A DNA stretch of 64,000 bases from Mycobacterium colombiense. GTDB lineage: Bacteria > Actinomycetota > Actinomycetes > Mycobacteriales > Mycobacteriaceae. The notes under the pieces were generated by a model. It saw nothing but the letters and a program-made list of their open reading frames with translations, did not search any database and was not told where the DNA came from. The stretch lies in the NCBI RefSeq assembly GCF_001953985.1, contig NZ_MBEI01000046.1:166423-230422 (forward strand). The letters are read 5' to 3'. The position numbers and the translations under genes are program-made. Positions 42,962 through 53,147 of this stretch are shown here, one piece after another; positions within the stretch are counted from its first letter, which is position 1; each line of letters starts with the position of its first letter.

Positions 42962-44437
42962 TCAAGTGCCGCAGAAGGTCTGATACTTCCCGAAGTCCTC
43001 GGGGGCGGGCGTGGCGTAGCGCTCGAGGCCGGGCCGTTCCGTATAGGGGTCCGTCACCGCGGCCAGCAGTTGCTCCAGTGGGCCGAGCTCACCGGCCGTC
43101 GCGGCGGCGAGCGCCTCCTCGACCAGATGGTTGCGCGGAATGTAGATCGGGTTGTTGCGATCCATCGCGTCGGCGTCGGGACCCAGCGCCCGCCAACGCG
43201 TCAGCCACACGTCAAAGCCGGCGAGGTCCATGAACAATCCGCGCACGGGTTCGGCATCGGCTTTGGCATCTCCACGCGCCGCGTGGCCGAGCGCGCGGAA
43301 GAACGACGTGTAGTCGATGTGGTTCTGCTTGAGCAGCAGGAGCAGTTCCTCGACGAGCGCCGTGGCGAATTCGGCGTCGACGCGGTCGGGTAGGCCGAGT
43401 TTGGCGCGCATCCCGGAGCCCCACACGGCGTCGTAGCGGGTCTGGAAGACACCGAACGACTGTTCCGCGAGCGCGATGGCCTCCTCGGTGTTCGCCGAGA
43501 ACAACGGCAGCAGCGTCTCGGCGAAGCGGGCGAGGTTCCATCCGGCGACCACCGGTTGGTTGCCGTAGGCATAGCGTCCCCAGAAGTCGATCGAACTGAA
43601 GACGGTGTCGGGGTCGTAGGCCTCCATGAAGGCGCACGGCCCGTAGTCGATCGTTTCACCCGAGATGGTGGTGTTGTCGGTGTTCATCACCCCGTGGACG
43701 AACCCGATCAGCATCCATTGCGCGATCAGCGACGCCTGGACGGCAACCACCGCTTCGAACAGGGCGAGGTACGGGTTGTCCGCCTCGGCGGCGCCGGGGT
43801 GGTGGCGGGCGATCGCGTGGTCGGCGAGGCGGCGCAGCAGGTCCTGGTTTCCGGTCGATGCGGCGAACTGGAAGCTGCCCACCCGCAGATGGCTGCTGGC
43901 CACGCGGGTGAGCACGGCACCCGGCAGCGTTTCTTCGCGGTGGACGGGGCGGCCGGTGCCCACCACGGCCAACGACCGCGTCGTCGGCACGCCCAGCGCG
44001 TGCATCGCCTCGCTGACGATGTACTCACGCAGCATCGGCCCCACCGCGGCCAGGCCGTCACCGCCGCGGGCGAACGGCGTGGCGCCGGAACCCTTGAGGT
44101 GGATGTCCCGCAGCCGCCCGTCGCCGTCGACGAGTTCGCCGAGCAGCAGCGCACGCCCGTCGCCCAACCGCGGGACGAAGCCGCCGAACTGGTGACCGGC
44201 GTAGGCCTGGGCCACCGGGGCGGCCCCGTTGGGTACCGAGTCGCCGACCAGGAAGCGCATCCCGTCGGGCCCGCGCAGCCAGGCGGCATCGAGGCCCAGC
44301 GACTCGGCCAGCGGCTCGTTGAGCGCCAGCAGCTGCAACTCGGGGAACGTCTCCGCCTGCCAGCGGACCGCCATCTCCGGTAACTCGCGGAAGAACCGGT
44401 CTTGGAGAGCAATGGTGGTATCCGGGGCAACGCTCAC
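42962..44437 (-). CDS. selO: SelO/YdiU-family protein adenylyltransferase
   Basis: 491 residues, full length. SelO proteins are pseudokinases that bind ATP in a flipped orientation and transfer AMP to Ser/Thr/Tyr of other proteins. Conserved blocks seen are [56 protein letters not shown] and [12 protein letters not shown]. The eukaryotic SelO C-terminal Sec is replaced here by an ordinary end, [11 protein letters not shown], with a Cys at the penultimate part. Its job is thought to be redox-linked protein AMPylation. Confidence 0.95.
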   Translation of the reverse strand: MSVAPDTTIALQDRFFRELPEMAVRWQAETFPELQLLALNEPLAESLGLDAAWLRGPDGMRFLVGDSVPNGAAPVAQAYAGHQFGGFVPRLGDGRALLLGELVDGDGRLRDIHLKGSGATPFARGGDGLAAVGPMLREYIVSEAMHALGVPTTRSLAVVGTGRPVHREETLPGAVLTRVASSHLRVGSFQFAASTGNQDLLRRLADHAIARHHPGAAEADNPYLALFEAVVAVQASLIAQWMLIGFVHGVMNTDNTTISGETIDYGPCAFMEAYDPDTVFSSIDFWGRYAYGNQPVVAGWNLARFAETLLPLFSANTEEAIALAEQSFGVFQTRYDAVWGSGMRAKLGLPDRVDAEFATALVEELLLLLKQNHIDYTSFFRALGHAARGDAKADAEPVRGLFMDLAGFDVWLTRWRALGPDADAMDRNNPIYIPRNHLVEEALAAATAGELGPLEQLLAAVTDPYTERPGLERYATPAPEDFGKYQTFCGT

Positions 44438-44466
44438 CTCATCGAGCCTACGGAAACCCGATGGCG

Positions 44467-45036
44467 CTATCCGAGGGCTTTGCCGATGAGATCGCGGGCG
44501 CGGTCGAGCATCGACGCGAACGGCCCGAGCGCGAAGTTCAGCTTCGCCGATTCAACGCCGGGGTGGGGGCGCGTCGGAGCGATGGCCTCGGCGGCGCGTA
44601 CCGCCGCCCCCATTCGCTTGAGGTCATCGGTGTCGACCTTGCGCTTCAGGACGGGGAACTCTTGCTCCTCCTCCTGCCGTGCGTGCTCGAGCACGGCTTC
44701 GCGCAGCTTGGTGAGCTCTGCGATGAATTTGTTCGAGGTGATGTCGAGCTTCTCGATCGCCGACAGCAACTCCTTGGCTTCGTGCTCCTCTTGGAGGCGG
44801 GCGTCGACGATGGCGTCGCCGGCATCACCGTCCTCGCGCCGCACGCGCGGATGCACCACCATTTCCTCGGCCGTCTCGTGGACGGCCAGCAGCTGACGCA
44901 ACGTTGCGAACGGCTCTTCACGCGCTTTCGGATCCGTCGCGTGCAGCACTTGGTCGAACATGTCCTCGATGAGGTTGTGCTGCGCTTTCAGGAATGCGAC
45001 AACTTCGTCGGGTGATTCGACAATGAGGTCTGCCAT
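44467..45036 (-). CDS. Hemerythrin-like (HHE) domain protein
   Basis: 189 residues from the ATG at 45036. Four-helix bundle with the diiron ligands in [32 protein letters not shown] and [12 protein letters not shown]. Mycobacterial homologues affect responses to peroxide and nitric oxide. An extra C-terminal ~50 residues ([17 protein letters not shown]) belongs to the family. It sits between selO and the WGxxGxxG gene. Confidence 0.93.
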   Translation of the reverse strand: MADLIVESPDEVVAFLKAQHNLIEDMFDQVLHATDPKAREEPFATLRQLLAVHETAEEMVVHPRVRREDGDAGDAIVDARLQEEHEAKELLSAIEKLDITSNKFIAELTKLREAVLEHARQEEEQEFPVLKRKVDTDDLKRMGAAVRAAEAIAPTRPHPGVESAKLNFALGPFASMLDRARDLIGKALG

Positions 45037-45225
45037 CGCCGATACCTCCAATGATTTCGGGAATTGGGATCGCGCACTGTGGGCTGAGTGCGGCTTGTCC
45101 GAGTCATACCCGCTGCACAGAGGCCCAAACGGCGCCTCGCTGCACGCGGCGTGCTGAGGCGCCCAGTCCCGGAATCAGGACCCCTTGCGGCACAACGTAT
45201 TCGCACGTCTGCGTCGACCACCCAG

Positions 45226-45266
45226 CCAGATCCCCGTCAGCCGCGCAGCGCCCGACGGGGATCTGG
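45226..45266 (-). terminator. Strong hairpin after the WGxxGxxG gene
   Basis: A perfect 13-bp stem (CCAGATCCCCGTC with GACGGGGATCTGG) and a 15-base loop. It begins 17 bases past the stop of the gene at 45283. There is no U-tract, as is usual for mycobacterial intrinsic terminators. The rest of the 45037-45282 interval holds no gene. Confidence 0.75.
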
Positions 45267-45282
45267 GGGTAGGGCGAGCGGG

Positions 45283-45555
45283 TTAGACGCCGCGGTCCCG
45301 AGTGGTGGTGGGCGCGACGCGGGTGCCGGCGGCGGCGTCCTTGCGGCGCATCAATCCGGCGAGTCCGCCCAGGCCCAGGAGGCCAACCAGGCCCCACAGC
45401 CCGGACTTGGCGTTGTGCTGGTCATTGTTGTTGTCCGCCAACGTGGTTGTGGTGGACGACGGCGTGGGAGCACTCGGACTGGCGGCGTTGGCGACGCCCG
45501 CTCCGCCGAACAGCAGTGCTCCGGTGGCGGAAACGATTGCAATGGTCCTACGCAT
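45283..45555 (-). CDS. WGxxGxxG-type sorting-domain protein, exported
   Basis: 90 residues. The signal peptide is MRRTIAIVSATGALLFGGAG with cleavage near ANAA. A low-complexity Ser/Thr/Asn part follows, then WGLVGLLGLGGLAGLMRRK, a glycine-zipper helix of the WGxxGxxG C-terminal type with a basic cluster. Such C-terminal regions resemble sorting signals or membrane anchors. RBS AGGAG precedes the start, and a strong hairpin follows. The function is unknown. Confidence 0.82.
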   Translation of the reverse strand: MRRTIAIVSATGALLFGGAGVANAASPSAPTPSSTTTTLADNNNDQHNAKSGLWGLVGLLGLGGLAGLMRRKDAAAGTRVAPTTTRDRGV

Positions 45556-45882
45556 TTTTACTCCTAATGGGTTTGCTCGATCGAGCCCAGACGGCTGATC
45601 GACAAGCATTTCGGGACCAGGGTGCTCTAGTCTCCGCAGAAAGCGACGCACGACCGATGGCCGCAACGTCGCGAGGGATGGCTTACCCCGGCTGGCAACG
45701 CCGAAACCCGATGCCGCGGGCCTTTCGTTTGCTGGCCGCCGCGGCAAGCCGAGGCTCCGGCGGCGGGAATCCGGCGCAAAAGAGAGACGTCGGGGTGGCC
45801 ATCCGGGACCGCCGGTTCCAGATACTCGCTACGGTTAGGGGCAACGCACCCGCCCGACACACAGAGACGACAGATCAGCGCC
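45556..45882. other. Intergenic, no gene seen
   Basis: A 327-base divergent promoter region between the WGxxGxxG gene and the CitE-like gene. Open frames cross it, but their composition is Arg/Pro/Ser shadow-like. I see no convincing repeat, RNA or operator in it. Confidence 0.4.
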
Positions 45883-46803
45883 ATGTCCGAACAGCTCAAC
45901 ACCACCGCCGCCGTGCCCGAAGACATCGGCTCTCGCATCGACCCGGTCCTCGCCCGGAGTTGGCTCCTGGTCAACGGCACGCACGCCGATCGGTTCCAAT
46001 CCGCGGTGGACTCGCGCGCTGACATCGTCGTCTTCGACATCGAAGACGCGGTGGCGCCCAAGGACAAGAACGCCGCCCGCGACAACGTGGTGGGCTGGCT
46101 GGGCGCCGGTAACGTCGACTGGGTCCGCATCAACGGTTTCGGCACCCCCTGGTGGGCCGACGACCTGGCCGCCCTGGCCACCACCCCGGTCGGCGGGGTG
46201 ATGCTGGCGATGGTCGAATCGGTCGACCACGTGACCGAGACCGCGAAGCGGCTGCCCGATGTGCCGATCGTGGCCCTGGTGGAAACGGCCCGGGGCCTGG
46301 AACGCATCACCGAGATCGCCGCGACCAAGGGCACCTTCCGGCTCGCCTTCGGCATCGGCGACTTCCGCCGCGACACCGGTTTCGGCGAAGACCCGGCCAC
46401 CCTGGCGTACACGCGATCACGCTTCACCATCGCCTCCAAGGCCGCCGACCTGCCCAGCGCGATCGACGGACCGACCATCGGCTCCAATCCGCTGAAACTG
46501 ATCGAAGCCACCGCGGTGTCCACCCAGTTCGGGATGACCGGCAAGATCTGCCTGACGCCCGATCAATGTGCCGTCGTCAACGAGGGACTCTCGCCGTCCC
46601 AGGACGAAATCTCTTGGGCGAAAGAGTTTTTCGTCGAGTTCGAACGTGACGGGGGAGAGATCCGCAATGGCTCCGACCTGCCCCGCATCGCCCGGGCCAC
46701 CAAGATCCTGGAGCTGGCCCGCGCGTACGGCATCGAGGCGTTGGACATCGACGAGGAAGAGCGCGATCACTCGCCCGCGCCGTCGGATACCTACCACTAC
46801 TGA
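45883..46803 (+). CDS. HpcH/HpaI aldolase, CitE-like lyase
   Basis: 306 residues. TIM-barrel acyl-CoA lyase or aldolase with the acidic metal-binding segments VVFDIEDAVAPKDK (Glu/Asp) and ALVETARGLERI (Glu). The GFGEDPATLAYTRSRF and GMTGKICLTPDQ parts match CitE-like proteins (malyl-CoA or citramalyl-CoA lyase-like). Convergent with the HNH gene, 3 bases apart. By memory its neighbours follow the order of Rv3075c in M. tuberculosis. Confidence 0.92.
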   Translation: MSEQLNTTAAVPEDIGSRIDPVLARSWLLVNGTHADRFQSAVDSRADIVVFDIEDAVAPKDKNAARDNVVGWLGAGNVDWVRINGFGTPWWADDLAALATTPVGGVMLAMVESVDHVTETAKRLPDVPIVALVETARGLERITEIAATKGTFRLAFGIGDFRRDTGFGEDPATLAYTRSRFTIASKAADLPSAIDGPTIGSNPLKLIEATAVSTQFGMTGKICLTPDQCAVVNEGLSPSQDEISWAKEFFVEFERDGGEIRNGSDLPRIARATKILELARAYGIEALDIDEEERDHSPAPSDTYHY

Positions 46804-46806
46804 GCG

Positions 46807-48081
46807 TTATGCCGCATGTCGCGCGAGTGAGACCCCGACGCGGATTTCGAGCTTGCTCATAGTGATCGTGGGGCCGCTCGGCGGAGCCGTCGACCGGTAG
46901 CTCTTGCCTGTGGGCGTTGTGAATAGTGCTGTGTGAGTGTGGTTTTCATCGACTGCGGTGCTTACCCGCCAGCCCGCGTTTTCCTTGACGTAGTTGCAGG
47001 CTTCACATAACCCGAGGCCGTTATCCGCGGTGGTCCGGCCGCCGGCCGCGAATGGTTTTGCGTGGTCGCGGTGCCTAACCGGCGCGTCGCAGTACGGAGT
47101 ACGGCAAGATTGATCACGTAGTCCGATGAATTCGGCCAGCCCCCGCGGAAAAATCCGTGCCCGTGATTCCATGGCCACCAGAGCTCCGGCCCGAGGATGT
47201 GTATAGAGCCTGCGCAGGGTCGCGCGCGAACGTCGATCGGTGACGGCGCCGGCAACCATCGCGCGGGCGACCGTCGCGGGGATGGGGCCGTAGCCGGAGA
47301 TGCTGGCCGGTGCGTCGTCACCGCCAAGCAGCGTCTCGTCGGAGAGAACCAGATTGACCGCTATGGGGGTAGGGACCGTGGCGCTGTGACCGGTGATCCT
47401 TTCGACCAATGTGTCTGCCATCACCTGTCCGCGTGGGCGCCCGTCGCCGCGGGTGTCCGCCTCGCGGCGCAGCGCCGCGTACACCGAAACCCCCTGAGCC
47501 ACTGGCAGTAACGCGGTCAGGTACGTCATCGTATCGGGCGCAGGCCGAATGGTGACCGTGCGTTCGTTCTCGGCCTTGGCCGCCCGCTCGACGACGGCAT
47601 GCGGATCCAGCCGATAGGCGATCGCCTTCGCGGCCGCCGCCACCCGAGCGTCGCCCAGGCCGCTCAGGCTCGCGAGATCCGCGCACAGTTCCGCGTCCAA
47701 CGCGCGGCGATCCTCGACGTCCAGGCAAGCGCTCTCGCGCACGATCAGCGTCGCACGCCACTCCGATAGCGCTCCGCATTCCAGCGCCGCCAGAGTGTGC
47801 GGCATCTCGTGGACGAGCGCTTTGGCAAAGCCAAGATGCCTCCCTCCCCGGACGGGTGCATCCCGTCGAGCCAGCGCGACCTCGCTGGCCACACCCCGTC
47901 CGCGCTGCGCGGCAGGCACCCCGGCGGTTGCCTCAGTGGTTCGACGTATCGCGTCCAGCTCGGCGGCCGCACGGGCCTGACCCGCGGCGGCGGCGCTTTT
48001 GATCGTCTCCAGCTCGGCGATGCGTTCGATCAGTGCCGATTCGTCGGCTGCGGGGTCGATGGTTGCCAAGGCTTCGAACAT
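46807..48081 (-). CDS. DUF222/HNH protein (13E12 repeat family)
   Basis: 424 residues from the ATG at 48081 (the open frame runs on to 48315 but overlaps the DUF488 gene). The N-terminal DUF222 domain spans about residues 20-300. The C-terminal HNH nuclease fold shows RTPYCDAPVRHRDHAKPF and GLCEACNYVKENAG with Cys pairs. This is the protein family encoded by the mycobacterial REP13E12 repeats. Repeats flanking it were not found by eye. It may be mobile or an integrated nuclease; no transposase is present. Confidence 0.92.
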   Translation of the reverse strand: MFEALATIDPAADESALIERIAELETIKSAAAAGQARAAAELDAIRRTTEATAGVPAAQRGRGVASEVALARRDAPVRGGRHLGFAKALVHEMPHTLAALECGALSEWRATLIVRESACLDVEDRRALDAELCADLASLSGLGDARVAAAAKAIAYRLDPHAVVERAAKAENERTVTIRPAPDTMTYLTALLPVAQGVSVYAALRREADTRGDGRPRGQVMADTLVERITGHSATVPTPIAVNLVLSDETLLGGDDAPASISGYGPIPATVARAMVAGAVTDRRSRATLRRLYTHPRAGALVAMESRARIFPRGLAEFIGLRDQSCRTPYCDAPVRHRDHAKPFAAGGRTTADNGLGLCEACNYVKENAGWRVSTAVDENHTHTALFTTPTGKSYRSTAPPSGPTITMSKLEIRVGVSLARHAA

Positions 48082-48135
48082 ACATTCGATAATAAACAGG
48101 ACCACCGACATCCGGTCATCGCTACGCTGGCAAGG

Positions 48136-48492
48136 GTGAGCGCCAAGGGCCGGATCCGGGTGGCGCGGGTCTACGACGACGTCAGCCCCGACGAGGGCCA
48201 GCGGGTGCTGGTCGACCGCGTCTGGCCACGAGGGGTGCGCAAAGACGATCCGCGCGTGGGCATCTGGTGCAAGGACGTCGCTCCGTCGAAGGACCTCCGC
48301 GAGTGGTACCACCACGATTGGGACCGGTTCGACGAATTCGCGTCACGCTACAAGAGCGAGCTGCGCGACAGCGGCGCCCTGGACGAGCTGCGCAAAATCG
48401 CCAAGCGCGGTTCCGTCACGCTGGTGACGGCGACCCGCGAACTCGACATCAGCCAGGCCGCGGTCCTGGCCAAGCTGCTCAAACCTCGCTGA
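48136..48492 (+). CDS. DUF488 family protein
   Basis: 118 residues from the GTG at 48136. The conserved opening is RVYDDVSPDEGQRVLVDRVW, then PRGVRKD and LREWYHHDWDRFDEFASRY, with the C-terminal VTLVTATRELDISQAA. This is the DUF488 pattern (Rv3073c-like from memory). The family was proposed to be heme- or metal-linked; the role is unknown. Divergent from the HNH gene. Confidence 0.93.
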   Translation: MSAKGRIRVARVYDDVSPDEGQRVLVDRVWPRGVRKDDPRVGIWCKDVAPSKDLREWYHHDWDRFDEFASRYKSELRDSGALDELRKIAKRGSVTLVTATRELDISQAAVLAKLLKPR

Positions 48493-48534
48493 AGCGGCTT
48501 CGAACCAGCAGCGTCGTAGGCTCGTCCCGTTGAT

Positions 48535-49161
48535 ATGACCAACCCCGACCCGATTCTCCCGCGGGAACTGACCGACCTTCCCGAGGCGATCCGCAGCGTG
48601 CCGCCACCGCCCATCCCGGAATTGCCCGCGCCCTACGGTCTGCGTGTCGCAGACCCGGACGCCGACGCCGAGATGGTCGCGGAGTGGATGAGCCGGCCGC
48701 ATCTGGCCGAGGCCTGGGAATCCAGCTGGCCGGCGGCGCGGTGGCATTGCTACCTGAAGGCGCAACTGCAGGGCGAGTTTTCTCGCCCGCTCATCGCCAG
48801 CCTGGACGGGGTCGACCGTGGATACATCGAATTATACAGAGCAGCAAAGGATTCCATTGCCCTAAGATATGAGCACGACCCTCACGATCTGGGACTGCAT
48901 GTCGCGGTCGCTGATTTGGACTACATCGAACGCGGCCACGTCAGTTACCTGCTGCCGCATTTGGTCATCGGCATCTTCACGCTCGATCCGCGGTGTCGCC
49001 GCATCATGTTCGATCCCGATCATCGCAATGCCTTGGCGCGCAAGTTCTGTGAACGGAGCGGCTGCGTATTTCTCGGCGAGCACGACATGTCGAATCGGCG
49101 GATGGCGCTGTACGTGCTGCCGCGCACTCCGGAAGACGTCCCCCGTCCGTGCGACAGCTGA
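48535..49161 (+). CDS. MbtK-like lysine N6-acyltransferase (GNAT)
   Basis: 208 residues. From [20 protein letters not shown] through [17 protein letters not shown] to [20 protein letters not shown] and [16 protein letters not shown] it matches M. tuberculosis MbtK (Rv1347c) as I recall. MbtK transfers a long acyl chain from an acyl carrier to the hydroxylysine arm of mycobactin. No other mycobactin gene adjoins it, and it is placed next to DUF488. It may be the mycobactin acyltransferase or a paralogue for another lysine. Confidence 0.88.
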   Translation: MTNPDPILPRELTDLPEAIRSVPPPPIPELPAPYGLRVADPDADAEMVAEWMSRPHLAEAWESSWPAARWHCYLKAQLQGEFSRPLIASLDGVDRGYIELYRAAKDSIALRYEHDPHDLGLHVAVADLDYIERGHVSYLLPHLVIGIFTLDPRCRRIMFDPDHRNALARKFCERSGCVFLGEHDMSNRRMALYVLPRTPEDVPRPCDS

Positions 49162-49179
49162 TGGGCCCGTGCGCCCGCA

Positions 49180-49563
49180 TCAAAGCTGTTGTGCCAGCTG
49201 CTGTCCGATGAAGGCCGCCGCTTCACCGAGCAAGACGCTCACGACGATATTGGCCAGTGCCGCGCGGAGTTGGCGTTCCTCGCCGAGCCGCTGCGTTTCC
49301 AGCATCCAGGTGGAAAACGTGGTGTAGGCACCGACGAAGGCGGTGCCGGCCAACAGCGCCAAATCTTTATTCAGAGCCATCCCGCCGAGGAAGCCCAAAA
49401 GCGCTGCGCCGCTGATGTTCACGGCGAGTGTGCCGAACGGAAACGGCCGAGATAGCCGGCGCGCCACAGTGCGGTCGACGACGAAACGCAGCACCGACCC
49501 GACGCCGCCGATGAGCACGACGCCGACCCAGACCAGAGCCGTCGTCACCGCGGCGGCGGTCAT
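49180..49563 (-). CDS. crcB: CrcB/Fluc fluoride channel subunit
   Basis: 127 residues, four membrane helices. Typical are [26 protein letters not shown] and [12 protein letters not shown], containing the Asn and the Phe-box of Fluc channels that expel fluoride. Its ATG overlaps the stop of the next crcB gene (ATGA). The two are inverted-topology homologues that make a heterodimer, as in other actinobacteria. Confidence 0.94.
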   Translation of the reverse strand: MTAAAVTTALVWVGVVLIGGVGSVLRFVVDRTVARRLSRPFPFGTLAVNISGAALLGFLGGMALNKDLALLAGTAFVGAYTTFSTWMLETQRLGEERQLRAALANIVVSVLLGEAAAFIGQQLAQQL

Positions 49564-49958
49564 CGGCGCACCCGGACGCGGCGCACCAACTTGGTGGCAA
49601 GGTGCACCGCCAGCAGTCCAAGCACGATGCTGGTCACGGTGTAGCCGGCGGCCAACCCCCAGTGGCCGTGTTCGATCATCCTCAGCGTCTCGACCTGCAT
49701 CGTGGAGAAAGTGGTTAAACCGCCGCACAATCCGGTGCCGAGCAGGGGCCGCCGATAGCTCGACGTGGGCAACCGCTCCAGCAGCCGGGTGGTGAAATAG
49801 CCCACCAGGAACGCCCCAACGATGTTGACCGTGAACGTGGGCCATGGCCAGCTCGCCGGGTCAGGGCCGGCCAGAGTGCTCAGGGCCGCACGGGCCAGGG
49901 AGCCCAGCGCCCCACCGGCGAACACCGCGGCCAATTCGCGATAGTCCCGCTGAGCCAC
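49560..49958 (-). CDS. crcB: CrcB/Fluc fluoride channel, second subunit
   Basis: 132 residues from the GTG at 49958; upstream frame is not protein-like. [24 protein letters not shown] and [13 protein letters not shown] repeat the Fluc motifs of the sister gene. Together the two short proteins form the heterodimeric channel. No fluoride riboswitch was recognised upstream. It is divergent from the phosphoglucomutase gene. Confidence 0.94.
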   Translation of the reverse strand: MAQRDYRELAAVFAGGALGSLARAALSTLAGPDPASWPWPTFTVNIVGAFLVGYFTTRLLERLPTSSYRRPLLGTGLCGGLTTFSTMQVETLRMIEHGHWGLAAGYTVTSIVLGLLAVHLATKLVRRVRVRR

Positions 49959-50059
49959 TGGGTCGATTCCCTTCGTTCGCCGGTGCGCTACGCAGCGTAT
50001 GGCCGAAGTCCAGACCGGCGCAGCCCGGGGGGACGCGGACACGGGCAGAATTGGAAACC

Positions 50060-51703
50060 ATGGTCGCCAATCCCCGCGCCGGTCAGCCGGCCCAGCCCGA
50101 AGACCTCGTCGATCTGCCCCACCTGGTGACGGCGTATTACTCGACCGCGCCCGACCCCGGTGACGTCGCTCAACAGGTCGCCTTCGGCACCTCAGGGCAC
50201 CGCGGGTCGGCGCTCAACGGGGCGTTCAACGAGGCTCACATCCTGGCGATCACCCAGGCCATCGTCGAGTACCGCGCCGCGCACGGCACGACGGGTCCGT
50301 TGTTCATCGGCCGGGACACGCACGGCCTGTCCGAGCCGGCCTGGGTGTCGGCGCTGGAGGTGCTGGCCGCCAACGACGTCGTCGCCATGATCGACTCCCG
50401 CGACCGATACACCCCGACACCCGCCGTCAGCCATGCCATCCTCACCTACAACCGCGGCCGCACCGAGGCGCTGGCTGACGGAATCGTCGTGACACCGTCG
50501 CACAACCCGCCCTCCGACGGCGGCTTCAAATACAACCCGCCCAACGGCGGGCCGGCCGACACCGATGCCACCAACGCGATTGCCAAGCGCGCCAACGAGA
50601 TCCTGCGCGACGGGTCGGGCGTCAAGCGCATCCCGCTGGTCCGTGCGCTGCAAACCGCGCAACGCCACGATTACCTGGGCAACTATGTCGACGACCTGCC
50701 CAACGTGGTCGACATCGACGCCATCCGCGCTGCCGGGGTGCGCATCGGCGCCGACCCGCTGGGCGGGGCCAGCGTGGACTATTGGGCCGAGATCGCCCAG
50801 CGGCACCGCCTGGACCTGACCGTGGTCAATCCGCTGGTCGACGCGACATGGCGATTCATGACGCTCGACCACGACGGCAAGATCCGGATGGACTGCAGCT
50901 CGCCGGACGCGATGGCGGGGCTCATCCGAACCGTGTCCGGCAACCCCGGCCGCTTCCAGATCGCCACCGGCAACGACGCCGACTCCGACCGGCACGGCAT
51001 CGTCACGCCCGACGAGGGCCTGCTCAACCCGAACCACTACCTCGCGGTGGCCATCGAATACCTCTACATCCAGCGGCCGTCGTGGCCGGGCGGCATCGCC
51101 GTCGGCAAGACCGCCGTCAGTTCGTCGATGATCGACCGGGTCGTCGCCGGCATCGGCCGCAAATTGATCGAAGTGCCGGTCGGGTTCAAGTGGTTCGTCG
51201 ACGGCCTGATCGGAGGCACCATCGGCTTCGGCGGCGAGGAGTCCGCCGGGGCGTCGTTCCTGCGGCGCGACGGCTCGGTGTGGACCACCGACAAGGACGG
51301 CATCATCCTGGCGCTGCTGGCCTCGGAGATTCTCGCGGTCACCGGGGCGAGCCCGTCGCAGCGTTATCAGCGGCTGACCGCCGAGTACGGCACGCCGTAC
51401 TACGCGCGGGTCGACGCGCCCGCCGACCGCGACCAGAAAGCCCGGCTCTCGAAGCTGTCCGCCGACCAGGTGACCGCGACGGAATTGGCGGGGGAGCCGA
51501 TCACCGCGAAGCTGACCGCGGCGCCGGGCAATGGCGCACCACTGGGCGGATTGAAGGTGACGACTGCCAATGCATGGTTTGCCGCGCGTCCGTCGGGAAC
51601 CGAGGACGTGTACAAGATTTACGCGGAATCCTTCAACGGGCCTGAGCATTTGGCGGAGGTGCAAGAAACCGCGCGCGAGGTAGTTAATAAAGTCATTGGG
51701 TGA
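50060..51703 (+). CDS. pgm: Phosphoglucomutase (alpha-D-glucose phosphate-specific)
   Basis: 547 residues from the ATG at 50060; the frame extends upstream without coding character. Active-site Ser147 is in VTPSHNP, the Mg2+ loop is [10 protein letters not shown], and the sugar loop GFGGEESAG. The C-terminal phosphate-binding part is [16 protein letters not shown]. Converts glucose-1-P and glucose-6-P, feeding glycogen, trehalose and cell-wall glucan synthesis. Same order as PgmA (Rv3068c) beside crcB genes in M. tuberculosis, from memory. The next gene starts within its stop. Confidence 0.96.
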   Translation: MVANPRAGQPAQPEDLVDLPHLVTAYYSTAPDPGDVAQQVAFGTSGHRGSALNGAFNEAHILAITQAIVEYRAAHGTTGPLFIGRDTHGLSEPAWVSALEVLAANDVVAMIDSRDRYTPTPAVSHAILTYNRGRTEALADGIVVTPSHNPPSDGGFKYNPPNGGPADTDATNAIAKRANEILRDGSGVKRIPLVRALQTAQRHDYLGNYVDDLPNVVDIDAIRAAGVRIGADPLGGASVDYWAEIAQRHRLDLTVVNPLVDATWRFMTLDHDGKIRMDCSSPDAMAGLIRTVSGNPGRFQIATGNDADSDRHGIVTPDEGLLNPNHYLAVAIEYLYIQRPSWPGGIAVGKTAVSSSMIDRVVAGIGRKLIEVPVGFKWFVDGLIGGTIGFGGEESAGASFLRRDGSVWTTDKDGIILALLASEILAVTGASPSQRYQRLTAEYGTPYYARVDAPADRDQKARLSKLSADQVTATELAGEPITAKLTAAPGNGAPLGGLKVTTANAWFAARPSGTEDVYKIYAESFNGPEHLAEVQETAREVVNKVIG

Positions 51704-52965
51704 CCTTTTCCCTCCGTCTTGCCCGCTCGGGGGGGCGTGCGTCTCGTTCTGGCCGGCTGCCGCGCGAAGTCTGGATTCTGAGCTGGGCGAACATCATGAT
51801 CGCCCTGGGCTATGGGGTGATCTCGCCGGCGCTGCCAACCTTTGCGCGCACCTTCGGGGTCAGCATCAAGGCGGTGACATTCTTGGTCACCGTCTTTTCG
51901 TTGAGCCGGTTGTGTTTCGCACCGATCAGTGGCCTGCTCACCGAGCGGTTGGGTGAGCGGCGGATCTATATCGGGGGTTTGCTGATCGTTGCGGTGTCGA
52001 CCGCCGCGTGTGCGTTTTCCCAGGCGTACTGGCAGTTAATGCTTTTCCGGGTCTTCAGCGGCATCGGGTCCACGATGTTTTATGTCTCGGCGCTGGGACT
52101 GATGATCCACATCAGCCCGCCCGACGCGCGCGGGCGGATCGCGGGGCTGTTCACCACTTCGTTCATGGTCGGCGCGGTCGGCGGTCCGGCGGTCGGCGGG
52201 CTGGCGGCGGGATGGGGGCTGACCGCACCGTTCGTCGTCTACGGCGCCGCCATGCTGGGCGTCGCGGTGGTGCTGTTCTACAGCCTGCGCAACTCGGCAC
52301 TGGCGGCACCACCGCCGCCGACACGGTCCACGGTGACGCTGGGCGAGGCGCTGCGGGTGCGCGCGTACCGGTCGGCGCTGCTGTCCAATTTCGCGACGGG
52401 ATGGTCGGCGTTCGGGCTGCGCGTCGCCCTGGTCCCGCTGTTCATTTCGGACGTCATGGGCCGCGGCATCGGCATCATCGGAGTGGTGCTCGCGGCGTTC
52501 GCGGGCGGAAACGCGCTGGCCGTCATCCCCAGCGGCTATCTGTCGGACCGGATGGGGCGGCGCACCTTGTTGATCATCGGGCTGGTGACGTCCGGGGTGG
52601 CGACCGTCTGGCTGGGCTTCGTGTCGTCGCTGCCGGTGTTCATGGTGGCGGCCGGCGTGGTTGGCGCGATGACGGGAATTTACATGTCACCGCTGCAGGC
52701 CGCCGTCGCCGACATCCTGGGCAATGAGGCGCGCGCCGGCCTCCCGGTGGCGACGGTGCAGATGATGTCGGACCTGGGTGCCATCGTCGGGTCGATGGCG
52801 GTCGGGTGGGCCGCCGAGCAGTTCAGCTACACGTGGGGCTTCGTCATCAGCGGCATCGTTCTGCTGATCGCCGCTATCGGCTGGGTGGTGGCGCCGGAGA
52901 CCCGGGCGGCGGTGGATCTGGAGGCAGACCTGCTGGCGTCCGAGTCGGACGTCGAGCCGGTATGA
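51700..52965 (+). CDS. Major facilitator superfamily transporter
   Basis: 421 residues, 12 predicted helices. The GTG at 51700 overlaps the pgm stop (GTGA). Motif A between helices 2 and 3 is [13 protein letters not shown], and its repeat between 8 and 9 is [12 protein letters not shown]. The family covers drug and sugar exporters; no substrate can be called. A long acidic C-terminal tail is present. It may be translationally coupled to pgm, or be an artefact of close packing. Confidence 0.93.
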   Translation: MTFSLRLARSGGRASRSGRLPREVWILSWANIMIALGYGVISPALPTFARTFGVSIKAVTFLVTVFSLSRLCFAPISGLLTERLGERRIYIGGLLIVAVSTAACAFSQAYWQLMLFRVFSGIGSTMFYVSALGLMIHISPPDARGRIAGLFTTSFMVGAVGGPAVGGLAAGWGLTAPFVVYGAAMLGVAVVLFYSLRNSALAAPPPPTRSTVTLGEALRVRAYRSALLSNFATGWSAFGLRVALVPLFISDVMGRGIGIIGVVLAAFAGGNALAVIPSGYLSDRMGRRTLLIIGLVTSGVATVWLGFVSSLPVFMVAAGVVGAMTGIYMSPLQAAVADILGNEARAGLPVATVQMMSDLGAIVGSMAVGWAAEQFSYTWGFVISGIVLLIAAIGWVVAPETRAAVDLEADLLASESDVEPV

Positions 52966-53021
52966 GCAGCAACTTTGAAGGTCAGTTACCGGTGGTGTAA
53001 CTTCGATGGGCACGACTTCTT

Positions 53022-53097
53022 GGGGCTATGGCGCAGCTGGTAGCGCACCACACTGGCAGTGTGGGGGTCAGGGGTTCGAGTCCCCTTAGCTCCACCA
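53022..53097 (+). tRNA. tRNA-Ala (anticodon GGC)
   Basis: A 76-base gene with encoded CCA. The acceptor stem is GGGGCTA with TAGCTCC, the anticodon stem CCACA with TGTGG and loop CTGGCAG gives GGC. The T arm is AGGGG-TTCGAGT-CCCCT. It reads Ala codon GCC/GCU. Confidence 0.97.
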
Positions 53098-53147
53098 GGA
53101 AACAGCGATTCACACGCCGCAGGCGAACTCCGGAAGATCCGGCAATG

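Noticed and set aside
46807..48081. Mobile element around the DUF222/HNH gene
   Set aside because: The family is linked to 13E12 repeats, but I saw no flanking repeats, and the gene fits a conserved gene order.
53022..53147. tRNA-Ala as an integration site
   Set aside because: No integrase and no repeat of the tRNA 3' end was found downstream within the window.
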